DNA from: Diorhabda sublineata
Lineage: Eukaryota; Arthropoda; Insecta; Coleoptera; Chrysomelidae
Length of the DNA: 64,000 nt
Assembly (NCBI RefSeq): GCF_026230105.1
Contig: NC_079475.1
Coordinates: 13,780,125-13,844,124, forward strand
Direction of reading: 5' to 3'
How positions within the stretch are numbered: position 1 is the first letter of the stretch; the number at the start of each line of letters is the position of its first letter. The notes beneath the pieces are model-generated. The model worked only from the letters and a program-made list of their open reading frames with translations. It searched no databases and was not told the DNA's origin. The translations under genes and the position numbers were made by a program. This document shows, piece after piece, positions 24,160 to 35,810 of this stretch.

Positions 24160-24677
24160 TCTAAATTCGAATTCTCCCTTCAATATACTTCTCATCCCTC
24201 ACCACACAACTTCCCATGCGTTTTTTCCATTGATCGATGCAGTGCTGAAAGTTTATTTTGGTGAGAGACTTTAGGAGCTCTGCCGTTTTTTGCTTTACCG
24301 GTTCCATCGACTCAAATCAGGTCCCTTTCTAAGCAGATATTTTTCTAACCTTTCAAGGAAATGTGTAAAATTTTTCTAACCATTTCTTTATCGGCTTTTA
24401 CAGCCTCAGCAATCATCCGGATGCTCATTCGAATATCTGCACGCATTTGGTTGATTTTGGTCACTGTTTCCGGGGTTGAAACAGTCACAGTGCGACCTGG
24501 GCGCTGGTCATCTTCAGTACTCTCTCGGCCCTCACTAAACCGCTTACTCCACTCAAAAACAAGCGCACGAGATAGAGAATTGTCCCCATAGGCCTCTTGC
24601 AACAATTTATAGCATTCAGTCGAGTTTTTTCTAGAACTAGAACTAGAAATTTGAGATTTGTTGTATTTGAAAGGCAT
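24160..24677 (-). mobile_element. Internally deleted mariner transposase (both ends, no catalytic core)
   Basis: A clean 110-codon frame starts at 24677: KNSTECYKLLQEAYGDNSLS, RALVFEWSKRFSEGRE, DDQRPGRTVTVSTPETV, IRMSIRMIAEAVKADKEMVR and KILH, which make up the two helix-turn-helix motifs. After 24345 the frame jumps straight to the C-terminus: VKQKTAELLKSLTK, NFQHCIDQWKKRMGSC and YIEG. The whole DD34D region is missing. The open N-terminal half suggests the deletion derivative is younger than most neighbours. The N-terminal text GREDxEDDxRxGRP is a family hallmark. Confidence 0.88.
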
Positions 24678-24699
24678 AAGGCGAACTAATATAAAAGCT

Positions 24700-24945
24700 G
24701 AACAATATGGTAGCAGATTTTAAAAGAGCTCATACGTCCTGCGAAGACCAGAATCGCAGTGGTCGACCAATTCGGGCGATGACTCCAGAAATAAAGAAAA
24801 TCCATAAAGCGATAGTGGATGACGTCTACTGGAAGTGCGCAAGCTAGCAGACCTAGTGTGCATTTCGCTGTATGCAAGACGGGTGCCACGTTTGCTCACA
24901 ATAGAACAAAAACATCGTGTTCCTTTATTTCAGTGTGACCTGGAA
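24700..24945 (+). mobile_element. Second mariner fragment, opposite strand, head-to-head with the previous one
   Basis: The plus strand reads VADFKRAHTSCEDQNRSGRP, TPEIKKIHKAIVDD, then frameshifted LADLVCIS and LYARRVPRLLTIEQKHR. These match FKRGRTSxxDxxRSGRP, TPExxKKIHxxVxDDRRLK and WVPRLLTxEQKxxR of mariner. The sequence lineage differs from the minus-strand fragment ending 23 bp away. It is broken after the second HTH. Confidence 0.8.
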
Positions 24946-25340
24946 TCAAATGCAGAATAACTGCTTGATTATCGGACAGGATGATCTCCTGTTTGAGATC
25001 ATTCCTTTTTAGAATGAATTGGACACACTTTTCAATTTCGTATATTTCTACTTGTATAATGCTTGGTGTGTTTATTTCTCATATGTTATTTTGATTCCAA
25101 TTGCTTTCGCAGCTTAGTATTTCTCAATGCTAAACTTTTTCGGCATTTCGTCATGGAGTAAGTCCCAGATGTGGCTATTTTTTAAGGACGCTTTTTCCTT
25201 GTTAATTCGTTTTTCTCTCCACGTTTTCCAGTATTATCTGAGGGAGATTTAGAATCATTTCTAATGCAACTGTTGGACATGATCTCATCGCCCCGGTTGC
25301 ACATATGCAAGTCAGTCTTTGTATAAAAAATTGTGAAGCA
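24946..25340 (-). mobile_element. Non-LTR retrotransposon remnant, RT tail and RNase H (I/R1/Jockey-like)
   Basis: The minus strand has ATGAMRSCPTVALEMILNLP at about 25300-25240, the conserved GAxRxxPTxALExxLxLPP block that follows RT in I/R1-type elements. It continues about 200 bp later with VEIYEIEKCVQFIL and EIILSDNQAVIL, the glutamate and aspartate strands of an RNase H domain. Stops separate the parts. Confidence 0.75.
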
Positions 25341-27004
25341 TTTTGGTATTTGCAAACAATATTTCCCAACATAACACAAGAGGGGCTATAGGAGGAAATA
25401 TTTGAGATCTTCAGATGGAGAGTCTCTCATCTGTTAATATCAGGCTGATGTCATACAAAGAGGTTGTCGAAGAATTTTTGCGAAATGAATATTTTTGAAG
25501 ATTCATTTCCTGCAGTCACATCTGAAACTATGAAAAGGTGGCCAAAAGTTAACCAAGTTTCAGCTAAATAACAAAGTATTTATGAAACCAGATATGACAG
25601 AAATTTTTTATTATTTTTTCTTGTTATTACCGAAATATAAATAGCTTTCCACTGAAGTATTAGACCCATGTAAACTGGTTCAATAATTATGATGTGATAT
25701 TATTTTATCTAAGTAAACAATTTTTTTCAGTGAGTTAATATAAAAATGTCCATGTGTGGTCTTCAACATTCGTAAGAAGCCGATTAAGTACAGCAATATA
25801 TTACGGCATAGAAATGAATTATTTTGTACGCTTAATTTGGATGCGTCGCTATTTGATATAACACTTATATTATTTATCGTCTTTTATTCATTTTAGTAAT
25901 TTAATGGGGAGAAAATGATTAATATTGTTAAATTTAATTGATAGGGAAATAATTAAATAACTATTTTCAACGTCACATTTGACTAAAAATTGATTTATTT
26001 GTAAAATTAATTAGGAATATACTGTTATGAAATGGGAAAGAAAATAATAAAATTCTTATTATGTAGCGTAGGCGAATAATAGATCGCATGTAGATTTGAA
26101 CTTTTATTACAACAACTTGAGACTAATTTAAACAACGTTTTTAATAATTATTAGGAATAATTATAATTATCCATAGCTTTACATCTAAGTTCACTAACAT
26201 TTTTATACTATTTAAAAGTATTAGTTATGATTTTTAATTACTTCCCAAAAACTTTGAATTTGAACAATCAAAGTGTAAGAAAATTGATTTTAAGCAATTA
26301 AAAATTGGAATTGACATGATTTTGACCAATTACGTGAAAAATTCATAACCTGTGTTAATTACTGTCATATCAATTTTAAGTACATATGATTTAAATATAA
26401 AGTTTTACCATTTAAAATGAATATAAACATTATTTTTTTAAATTTCTGATCCTCACTCACTTTTACAAAAATGCAAATTAGCTTGATTGACCTTGTGGGG
26501 AAAAAATTTTTCTCCTATTGGTTAACCAGTGAAGTTACACAAAAAAAACTCTAAAGCCATTTCGAAGAGCATAAAATTCCTCACCTAAGGTCCATCAAAC
26601 ACATTTGCATTATTATTAAAAGTCAGTAAGTATTAGAAACTAAAAGAAAAGTTTTTCACACTTGGTTTGATTTTTCAACTTACTTTTTACTTTTCCACTT
26701 ATATTGTAGTTTCCCTGATGATGGGAACAACACTTTCAGAAAGTTTGGAATTAGTTCAATAATAGTTCATTTCTCAAATTGCTGCAACCCCAATATATTT
26801 ATTTAATTTGTTATTTTTTAGACCTCTTGTATAAGTTTGTGTTCTTAAGACTGAAAGTAAATTTTTATTTGTCTTTAAGAAATTATAAGAAAACCTAATT
26901 TTATAACAAAAGAGATACCAAAATGTAGCCGCCAAATTAAAGATAATGGAAATGGAGTTCCGAGAGTTATAACTCTTTATCGTAAATTTCTTCCTTTTTA
27001 ACAA
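25341..27004. other. Noncoding stretch
   Basis: AT-rich, no gene seen. CCTGATGATGGGAACAAC-like sequence near 26715 resembles 3' ends of some retroelements but is too short to call. Confidence 0.45.
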
Positions 27005-27370
27005 GCAAAGTTGAAGAAGGCTCTTTTAATTGAGACACAAATTAGAAAGTTGCTGGGCGATTTTCATTTTACAGGAAAGCTTTCCTCGCATGAGCTTGAA
27101 CCTTGGAACTTATTCGTAAGTGTTATGAGAGGATTTTTGGGCAATAATTTAGATGCAAACTACGAACAACTTGTTAATGTTTTAAATTCCTATAAATCGC
27201 TTGGCTGCCAAATGTTATTAAAAGTTAATTTCCTCCATTACCATTTATCATTTTTTTCCGAGAAAATGACAGATATTGAAACAATAAAAAATAGGTAGCA
27301 AGGGCGCTAGGAGGAGGAAAAGTATGAGATGAATATGGATAAATATTTTTGATCTGTTATATATGGTAGT
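27005..27370 (+). pseudogene. Fragment of an unnamed, repetitive arthropod protein family
   Basis: An open frame from about 27005 to 27298 carries QIRKLLGDFHFTGKLSSHEL, EPWNLFVSVMRGFLGNN, LGCQMLLKVNFLHYHLSFF and, after stops, QGR and a decayed MMADYCW-like segment. I recall this pattern (W-x-x-F.. FLGN.., GCxMSLKxHFLHSHLxxFP, YQGRW) from uncharacterised proteins present in many copies in arthropod genomes, probably transposon-borne. That is memory, not a search. The frame is interrupted after FFSEKM. Function unknown. Confidence 0.5.
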
Positions 27371-28023
27371 TCAATATCAAGCAGGAGTTACGATCACACA
27401 CTAGATAATGTTAACGCTTTAAAAAAATGTATACAAATAATATTTTGTATGACACATAAATATTCAACTACAAAAATCAAATTTGTTTTATTTGCAACCT
27501 TTATCTATGCCTTTTTGCAAAATTAAATAATTTTATCATTATAGTTCAATTGTCGGTATTACGAATCCTTAATTTTTTCATCATGAATGGGACACTAATA
27601 GGGTTAGGACAAAATGAGAAGTGGAAGGGGTGATAAGATAGATATCATCATAAAGTTCAGAACCAAATAATCATTTGGGTAGACACACGGTTTTTATTAT
27701 TTCTATCAAATTTCAGGTATAATTAGTTTCATTGTGACCAAAGTGAAACATCTGGTATTGATAATACCAACCAAAATTTGGCATTGTAGGTTCACAGATG
27801 CCTTTCTAACATTATTAAGGTTATTTAGAGATTATAGTAATGATCCTCTCTTACTGGATACTGGTTTATATAAACAAAATTCTTGGATTTCGGGATTACT
27901 GTACATAATTCTATTAATTTTGGAAATAAATTGCTCGAAATTGTTGTTTCTAACCGAAATGATATACTTTGTATTCCATTAAGTCGTTTTTTGTATGACT
28001 TTTATTATTTTGTGTTGTTTTTA
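27371..28023. other. Noncoding stretch
   Basis: No recognisable gene. Overlapping small open frames near 27734-28128 have no domain similarity. Confidence 0.45.
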
Positions 28024-28309
28024 GAAGGTTTGTTCCAACCTGCTAGTCTGGACCGTTCTTGGAACGGTTATTGGAAGCGTTTAAATGATATTTTCTGCGC
28101 AATCTCCAACCATGCACGGCTCTTGTAACAGTACTTGCTATCAACCCATTATCGAAAAGACCGTCCCGGAAACGGTTAACAAATCGGCTGGAACACAAAA
28201 CAGAATCGTTCGTATAATGGTAACCGCCCGGTTGGAACACGTAATCTTTATTGCACAGAATCGTCACCGTACCAAGGACGGTTTTTTGATGGGCTGGAAC
28301 GAACCTATA
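28024..28309. mobile_element. MITE-like element, 286 bp
   Basis: The left end (AGGTTTGTTCCAACCTGCTA..GACCGTTCTTGGAACGGT) matches the reverse complement of the right end (AGGTTCGTTCCAGCC..AAACCGTCCTTGGTACGGT). This gives imperfect inverted termini of about 45 bp. The interior repeats related words (ACCGTCC-GGAAACGGTTAAC, GGTTGGAACACG), so the element could fold on itself further. GC content is well above the surroundings. No coding capacity. The superfamily is not assigned. Confidence 0.75.
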
Positions 28310-29219
28310 TAGTTTATTTATTTTGTCTATAAAAGAAAAAAGTAGTAAAAAAAGTACTGAAAAATAGTTATAGCCATTGCAAGATAGCAAAAATTCTTTC
28401 AGACACATTTATGTTACATATATTTAGCTGTATATGTGAAATTGCAGATGATTTTGGTTTTCGGAACTCTAGTCCAATAACAATTCTATAAATCAAGTTG
28501 TTCCTCGACATTTCAAAAACTGTAAAGTTATTCTTAATTAGATATTAAGAATAACTGTACTGTGGTTGTAACAAAAAATCCTGTTTTTAACCATTTTCTT
28601 TCTTCCTACTACAATATGTTATACCACAATTTTTTTTGCGTCTACAAGTGATATTTGTGTTCTCTTGAAAATACACCCGTTATAAATAATTTAATACAAT
28701 TTCTAAGCTTTGTTACGGAAAGAAAAATAATTGTACGTATGAGTAAATAATTGTTAATTAAATTTTAAAAATAGTGTTAATTTGTTTTCAATTAACAGGA
28801 GCACTCTAATGCAGTGAACGTAGATAAAATTTATTGATAAAAGTGTAAAACGATAAATAAAATTAACAGTCTACTGGCTGCCGTTCCATTGGCAATGTTC
28901 CTAATAGGCCATTATAGTACAACGCTTTCAACCGAAAATGTTGTTAAATTTTCCTTTTTCCGGCCGTAACTATTGGCAAATGCAGTTGTAGACAACATAT
29001 TTAATGATATGTCCGTTACACAGAGAAAATATTTCCAAGAACATTGTTTTCTTTTTGGACATGTGCATAACACACTATTATTCATACTTAGGAATATTTA
29101 TAATTCTGTTATGAAAATTACCACTACTATTCATATCCATTTTCTATGGATAACCAAGATAATAATTACTAATTGGAAACTTACATTTGGAATTTACATA
29201 CTTCTCGAAACTCTATGAG
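28310..29219. other. Noncoding stretch
   Basis: AT-rich and without a gene. A small GC-richer patch near 28870-28970 is unexplained. Confidence 0.45.
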
Positions 29220-29463
29220 ATTTTGCTTGCAGCTTTACTAGGCTAGTATATTATGGAATCGTATAACTTATCAAGGATTCATGATAATATAATAACTTAA
29301 TAATTTCGTTCCATTATCCTTATCAGTTTCAACAAGTTTTTTTTCCGAAATGCAATCTAAAGGCAATTCAATGTAAGACACAAAACTTCTTGATCAAAAG
29401 CATGTGCAGATGAAGCTTAGCAACATTATCCGGTGGGTGCCGTTTTTAACACGTGCAAGTTGG
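29220..29463 (+). repeat. Direct repeat, copy 1
   Basis: Begins ATTTTGCTTGCAG and contains TTTACTAGGCTAGTA, ATAACTTATCAAGGATT, TTTCGTTCCATTATCCT and TTCTTGATCAAAAGCATG. It matches 29790-30075 with about 85% identity by eye, plus indels. Confidence 0.85.
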
Positions 29464-29789
29464 AATTTTAGATAAAAATGTCTTTCTAATCTGCTGATAT
29501 TACGTCTCAAGGCAATTATTTCTTAGTTATCTTATGTTTCATTTTCATTAGGAGTTTTATCGAATGTTTCTTCATCCATTCTCGAAAAATTTTTTATTTT
29601 TTCTCATCTACTAACTCCAGAGCTTATCCTACCATCGCGTCAGTGCTATTTCTGTCCATGATATTGAGAAAGCAAGGCAGCAACAGATATAATCAATGCG
29701 AGTGATGCGCTTTGTCTATAAATTAAATCTGAGGGTAGGAAACTGTTTACTTTCACTATGACAATGAAATAATTTGATAAACTCTTGTC

Positions 29790-30075
29790 ATTTTGCTTGC
29801 AGATTTACTAGGCTAGTACATTACGGAATCCTATAACTTATCAAGGATTTATGACAATATAATAATTTCGTTCCATTATCCTGATCAGTTTCAACCCTTT
29901 TTTTTTGGAAATGTAACCTAAAGGTTGCTTAACATGACGCAAGACAAAGTGCAATGCAAGACGCAATATTTCTTGATCAAAAGCATGAGCAAATGAAGTT
30001 CAGCTAATTGTTTCATGCAAGAGCTCGCTATTGCAAAATTATACAGTGGCTGCTATTTCTATCATGTGCAAGTGG
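29790..30075 (+). repeat. Direct repeat, copy 2
   Basis: Same order of words as copy 1, with two insertions of about 20-30 bp. The copies are 570 bp apart start to start. The ends lack clear TG..CA, so an LTR pair is not supported. Two insertions or a segmental duplication fit better. Confidence 0.85.
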
Positions 30076-33000
30076 TATACGAATAAAGAATTGATGCCAT
30101 TTAAACCAATGCAGTTACATGGACTGCTACTCCTATTTTTCCCACCATAAAGAAGGTGTCAAAACCTCGACAAGTGACGATTTTTAATTTAAAGTCTATG
30201 TAACGGGAATTGAATTCGATTCCAATTCATGCATTCTTATTCCAGAGATAATTGAAACGTTTTCGATTATTTGTTTGAGGAATCAATTCTCGATCTTGAT
30301 TATTTGAAAAATATATCAATCATTTTTGATTCTTAGAGAAATTAATTTCAATTTTTGTGAAAAAATCGACCCCCAGGAGCATTGAAAATGTATCTCCAAT
30401 ATTTAGAAGTCATTAAAAGCACCCAAGGGAATGTAGGAGCATGTAGAGATGTGCAGAGCCTTGAAGTGTTGTTTTTCACTAAAGGATCCCTGGTGCGAGA
30501 GTTATGACGCGCATCCTCAAATTAATTGGGCTGTAACTGTATAGATTCATGATTTAACTAAACTGAAATCAGATGCTCAAAATAATTGTTATAAAGTTGA
30601 TTGGTCGGTTATACACGATTGATATTTGTGGATTCGCTCTCCGATTCTGAAAACAGCTTTGACAGATCGACTGCAGCATAATCTTTTATTATCTATAGTT
30701 CCACATCAATTAATATCAATTTCTTGAAAGTGGTAAAAACGATGAAATCATATAGATCGGGTAAAGAATCGAGTAATAAATTGGAATATTCGAACTGGAA
30801 TAAGTGGAAAAGAAGGAAAAAAATTACTAGTACAAACCAGAATAACTGAAAATGTGTTCATTTATTAAATTAAGGTAAGTAATCATCTGAAGTACATCTT
30901 TTTTATTCAATTATTCAAAGAGGCCCCCGCGGATTTTCCTTTCTACCCGTTCACCGTGTGAGACATCGTTGCTTGGGGTTTTAAAATAAAACCTGAGATT
31001 ATTAAGAAAAAAATGATGGTCACTGCACAAAAGAACAGGTTCTGAAATTCAGATTCTTACATTGATAAAACTATAGTCGATAAGATAGACTTACTAGCCT
31101 TATCAGAAGAATTTCCATGTGTGTTGGAAAATTTCCGGAAAGTTCAAAGAAACCACCAATGGAAACTTTCATATCGTACCATTTAGACGCATATCCTGAA
31201 AGATCAGGGTTTTGGAACTGGAATGAGTCTTTTTAAGGAATCCGAACTTTGATATTTTAAGTTAATCGTAAAGAAATCGACCAAAAAACATGAATAAACT
31301 ATAAAACAACGTGTTTAGGAAAATATGATCAGATTTGGCAAAATACAAGGTAATAATTAATGTTACATCTAATTTTCTCCAATTTTGAGCCAGTGAGTCT
31401 TGGAACAAACTCTCCTAGTCGAAACTTTTTCAGTAGAAAAATATTAAAAATTAGTAAAATTACATTATTTCTTCATTGAACAAAATTATTTTAGCTTCAA
31501 ATAATAAATAGAAAGCACATATGACGGTACTTGTCAACTGTAAACAATTGTTGAAGGATTTTCCTCCAAAAACCCGTTTAGTTTGAAACTTTTCACCCAA
31601 AAAGAAGAGAGTTGTAGAGATTTTAGTCGATCGTCACGGCAAGTCTAATAGTATTACGAGTTCATGATCTCGCTAAAATATGTGGAGACCTTTTTTGTGC
31701 AGATTTTTACCTTCTATGAGTTCGTTCATATACATTGTATTTAAATTTTTACCCTTTCTATGTTATTGACAAAATACTAATTTTTCCCAGTTTCCGTAGC
31801 CGCTCGCGTGCAGAACAATTTTTTTTGGGTATCCAAATCCAAAAACCAGCAAAATGCAAGGTAAAAACTATCAAATATTAGATTTGTTAGGTGATGGGGG
31901 CATGAAGGATAATGTTATAACTTATTGGTTACCCTATCATGAGAATACGCCAATGAATTCATTGAACCTTATGCAGTAATGTTTAACAAAACTCACGTCG
32001 TCCAAATTGGTCAGCCTTTTATAGCCACCAGTTAATTCTGTGCGACTGCTGATTATTTCCCAGATCAAAATAGTTATTTTAGGAATACCGGTTTGATAAC
32101 ATAAATTAATATGAAAATTACATTGAACGTAATATCGAAAACTGATCGTCAGGACCTCTTCAGGAACTAGTGTACACTACTGAGCACGTGTTTCCAAAGG
32201 AATCGGGATTAATTTGAATGATGAGACCCATACTTGATATCTTGAATTTGATTACAATAAAATTGTAATATTGAACTCTGCAATTTATTTTCCCCATACA
32301 TAGAAGAATAATCATATTTTGATATATCAAATATCAGAGTAGCAATTATAGTTTATGGCGGTACATTGTAATTCCCACAGGAATAGTAAATTTCAGTTTT
32401 ATGACTGCAGTTAAGGTTTTATGGATACTTATTATCAAGTCATGAAACAACAAATATCACCTTATCAGCGTTTAGGTACTATTAATATAACATGTATAAT
32501 TCCGTATAAGAAGAGGAAAATTCGCAAATACTATGACTGACACAGGATAATGGATTGGAAGGAGCACATATGATATATATTTTGGAGATAATACAAGTAC
32601 AAATATTATTGATGAGAAAACCATAGAGACGTACAAAGGATAAACGTTTCAGAATAACTCGCATGTGATTAAATAATAGTAAAAGTATGATACTGTGAGA
32701 TAAGTTGATAAAAAACTGATGAAATGACATTGAAACCCTGAGTACTATATTTTAGACAACTACTTTACTTGCTGAATTAATTTCGTCGCAGCGATCTTAT
32801 TGACTGCGCCAGTTAATGTATCTTGCACAATAAAATCTGTTTTAGGAAATTAGTTGATTTGTACATACTAGATTATGGTTTCATTCATAAACATGCTATC
32901 TCATTATATAATATACATTATATAATATACATTATATAAAATACAAAGCCACTTAATTTGTTCTGAATTTTTCATAAATGTGTTTTTAGAAATTCAACTA

Positions 33001-33655
33001 CATTTTTAACAGATTTCTTTTGAAAATACATGTAGGAAATTGTCGAGAATAATAAACTTGAAATTATTACCAATTAAATTTCTCAAAATCTAATTGAAAA
33101 TACAACATAAAAACTTGAGTATATTCACAGTTACTTTCTCATGTTGTCATGGAAGTGAACTTCATCGACCTAGTTTTGTTTCAAAATTACAAACAATTAA
33201 TAACGTTGTCAAGGGAAGACTCGAAGGGATGAAGTTGTGTAAGCATATCCGATTTTGGTTTTGACCCTTCCAAATAACTATGTAATTAATTGGTAGCATC
33301 CAACCCGCAAACCCCCATAATCAATTCAGTTCGATCTCTTAACGTATAACAGAAGTTTATTCGGTTCAGTATGATCCAAAATAAATCAAAGAATTCTTTC
33401 CTAAAACTGCCACCGTCAGCTAACAGTATTTTCCAGTTGCTTCGGAACATTGATTAACGTCTTGAGCTTTGTGTTGTAATTGATAGTTCTTAATATAGAT
33501 CGCAATACATTATTCTTAAGAATTTTTTCAAATTGGATTCAATCTGCCGTATTTTTTGCTGCTTCTTATGATTATTAGAAGATAGAATACGATTTATTGA
33601 CTAATATTATTAGTTTAGCAAAAGTAAAAGAAAAGAAATTGTCATCGTGCCTTGA
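30076..33655. other. Long noncoding stretch
   Basis: About 3.6 kb with no recognised gene or element apart from the short tandem repeat at 32902-32943. Small open frames show no domain. Confidence 0.45.
32902..32943 (+). repeat. 14-bp tandem repeat, three units
   Basis: CATTATATAATATA twice, then CATTATATAAAATA. The unit is itself largely palindromic. Confidence 0.9.
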
Positions 33656-33720
33656 AAGAATCTGCACACACAATTGGGTTAATTTTGGGCACTGTTTCCG
33701 GAGTTGAAACAGTCAAGATA
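33656..33720 (-). mobile_element. Short mariner fragment
   Basis: The minus strand reads LTVSTPETVPKINPI, which corresponds to VTVSTPETVTKINQM in the 24.2-24.7 kb mariner. At the DNA level, ATTTTGG-CACTGTTTCCGG-GTTGAAACAGTCA is shared. Only about 65 bp survives. Confidence 0.75.
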
Positions 33721-35339
33721 ACTAAATTGTTAAACAGGTTTTTAAGGACGATTTTTAAAATATTGATTTTTGCCAAACAAGAGAATCTAGCAGGTGCGCT
33801 TCAATTGAATTTTTTTTAAATATATTTAATTTTTTTTATAACGTATTATTAAAAATACACAAATTTTCATTAATTTTCACTATTACACATTCCACTTAGT
33901 GATTAAATTAAAAACTGATTTCACTTTTGTATTAAAACTTAATTAATTGAACTTTTTGAAAAATTTGTTGTTTGTTTTTGTTATTTATTCTGAAATATTT
34001 TTTTCGCAGTCAAAAGAAAATGGAAAATGGTAAAATTAACCGTAAACAATTGATTTATATGAAATGTAACAGGCTTAATATCAAAAACCAAAATTGTAAC
34101 GTGAAACTGCGTATTATCTCTAAAACAAACAAGGAAATTAAGAATTTGATAAAAATATAATCGACCTCTTATCAACAACTATTTTGGAAAATCAGATTCA
34201 TACGATGCCAAGAAAGTCTTATACACTTTCAACAAAATCTAGCTCTAGCACATCAATTTTTCCCATATATTTGATAGCTACATGATAGTAGAGACAAACT
34301 AGACATCTAAAATGTAATAAACTCCAGTCAGAGCTTTTTCAAAATGTTATAGAGGAGTTTTAGACCAAAATGTCACTTTTTATAAAACAAAGAACAATAT
34401 TTCGAATATTTAACCAAAGAAACATTACTTTTTATTAATATTTTATATAAAATATATATATATCATATACTCATGTGGTTATTCCTTGAGCTCCATTTCC
34501 ATATGAGACTTTAGGAGTTGTGTTCCTGCTAGAAAGTTGATTATATTGAGGCCCATAAACTGTACAACCGTCAGAAACTTCATTCTAAAGCAAAAGGATT
34601 CTAATCGAAACTTTGAAATCTGTCCCAAGTCGGAGTGATTAAGCAAAAAAATCGAGGCAAAAAGGTTTATACAAGTCTACTTTCAGAAGAGAGTTTAGTC
34701 ACGATAAATTGTTAGAAATACGGCAACTGATGAAGACAAACCAAAATTATGGTATATCACATAACAAGAATAAAGCCGGAACTACACCAATGAGACAATT
34801 GACAACATGGAGCATGTTACGTCATCGCAACGTTGTCAAGTATTGCCATTGACGCATGCGATCTGGACAATTTCGTCATGTTACTTCTGATCCACAACAA
34901 AGGGGCAACTGTTTGTGGGATCTCAAAAGTTTCTCCATATATTTTAGAATACGTTTGATGTCATAATGGAAAGCTGTTTAACTTTAAAGAAACAAATAAA
35001 GAACTTTCACACACAATTTCAACGAGATCATTAAGTACTCATAAAAACTTCTAGTGAACTACATACGAAAATAGCTACAAATAACTAAACATTTAGCAGG
35101 ACCACAAGCAAAAAAAGTAGAATCTAAACTCAATATACAAAAAGAGTAAAATCACTGAAGTAATGAAGTCCGGCAACAACCACGTGATTTCTCTTATAGA
35201 AAATCAGAAACCTGAGCCCCCTTTATCGGATTATGACCAAGACAGATAATGATTAACCATCCCTGAACCTCGTATCACCCGAATCTGACTTCCAGTTAGA
35301 CACAGATAAGCTGGAACAATAGTGACAAAAGGCGATACA
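33721..35339. other. Noncoding stretch
   Basis: AT-rich, including an (AT)n run near 34447. A GC-richer segment at 34760-34930 has no recognisable coding content. Confidence 0.45.
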
Positions 35340-35810
35340 TAGTCCTCAACCAGCCCCATATTAATAAAGAAACTTCAAACAGTTGACTTACTACCACTAT
35401 AGGTTTTATGGTAGCTATCCAGGAGCAAGTCATCAACATTAACAACTACAGGAAGGATGTAATGCAGAAAATGTTAACAAACATAACATATAACATCTGC
35501 TTGAAGTGCGCAACATCATTCACTAAAACCTAGCCAGTAAGTTCGGTCTTCTTAATTCTTAACACTGTACTACGCCGATAGATAGGTGCGGAATAACAGA
35601 TCTGGCATCGTGGTGATTGATAGAAGAGTGAATTTAGATATGGCACAGTGACAATGTGGAAAGAGTCTCAGTTATTCTGTCAGTAATCTGTCATACACTG
35701 CACGATGGTATCGCCAAACTGAGATTACCAAGAGACATCTTCTCCGATATCCATAGAACTGTGATATTGAATCCTTGCAACACCATGCGCAAGTTAAATA
35801 TGTGGACTGA
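35340..35810 (+). mobile_element. Non-LTR retrotransposon C-terminal remnant
   Basis: The plus strand reads GFMVAIQEQVININNYRKDV (from 35402) and NICLKCATSF, then from about 35637 LWHSDNVERVSVILSVI, KLRLPRDIFSDIHRTVILNP and CNTMRKL. I know this pattern (IQDQVIxTxNYxKxI.. C.KC.., LWxVxKVxVIPxVISATG, LxLPxxxYxxIQKxVILxTCxxVRKFL) as the C-terminal end of a repeated arthropod retrotransposon polyprotein. Stops and a missing HCCH-type segment show decay. Confidence 0.72.

Noticed and set aside
28043..28408. 121-codon minus-strand open frame
   Set aside because: It coincides with the MITE-like element and its inverted termini. The frame is a by-product.
29220..30075. Solo retrovirus-like LTR pair
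   Set aside because: The repeats lack TG..CA ends, a primer-binding site and polypurine tract, and no gag/pol lies between them.
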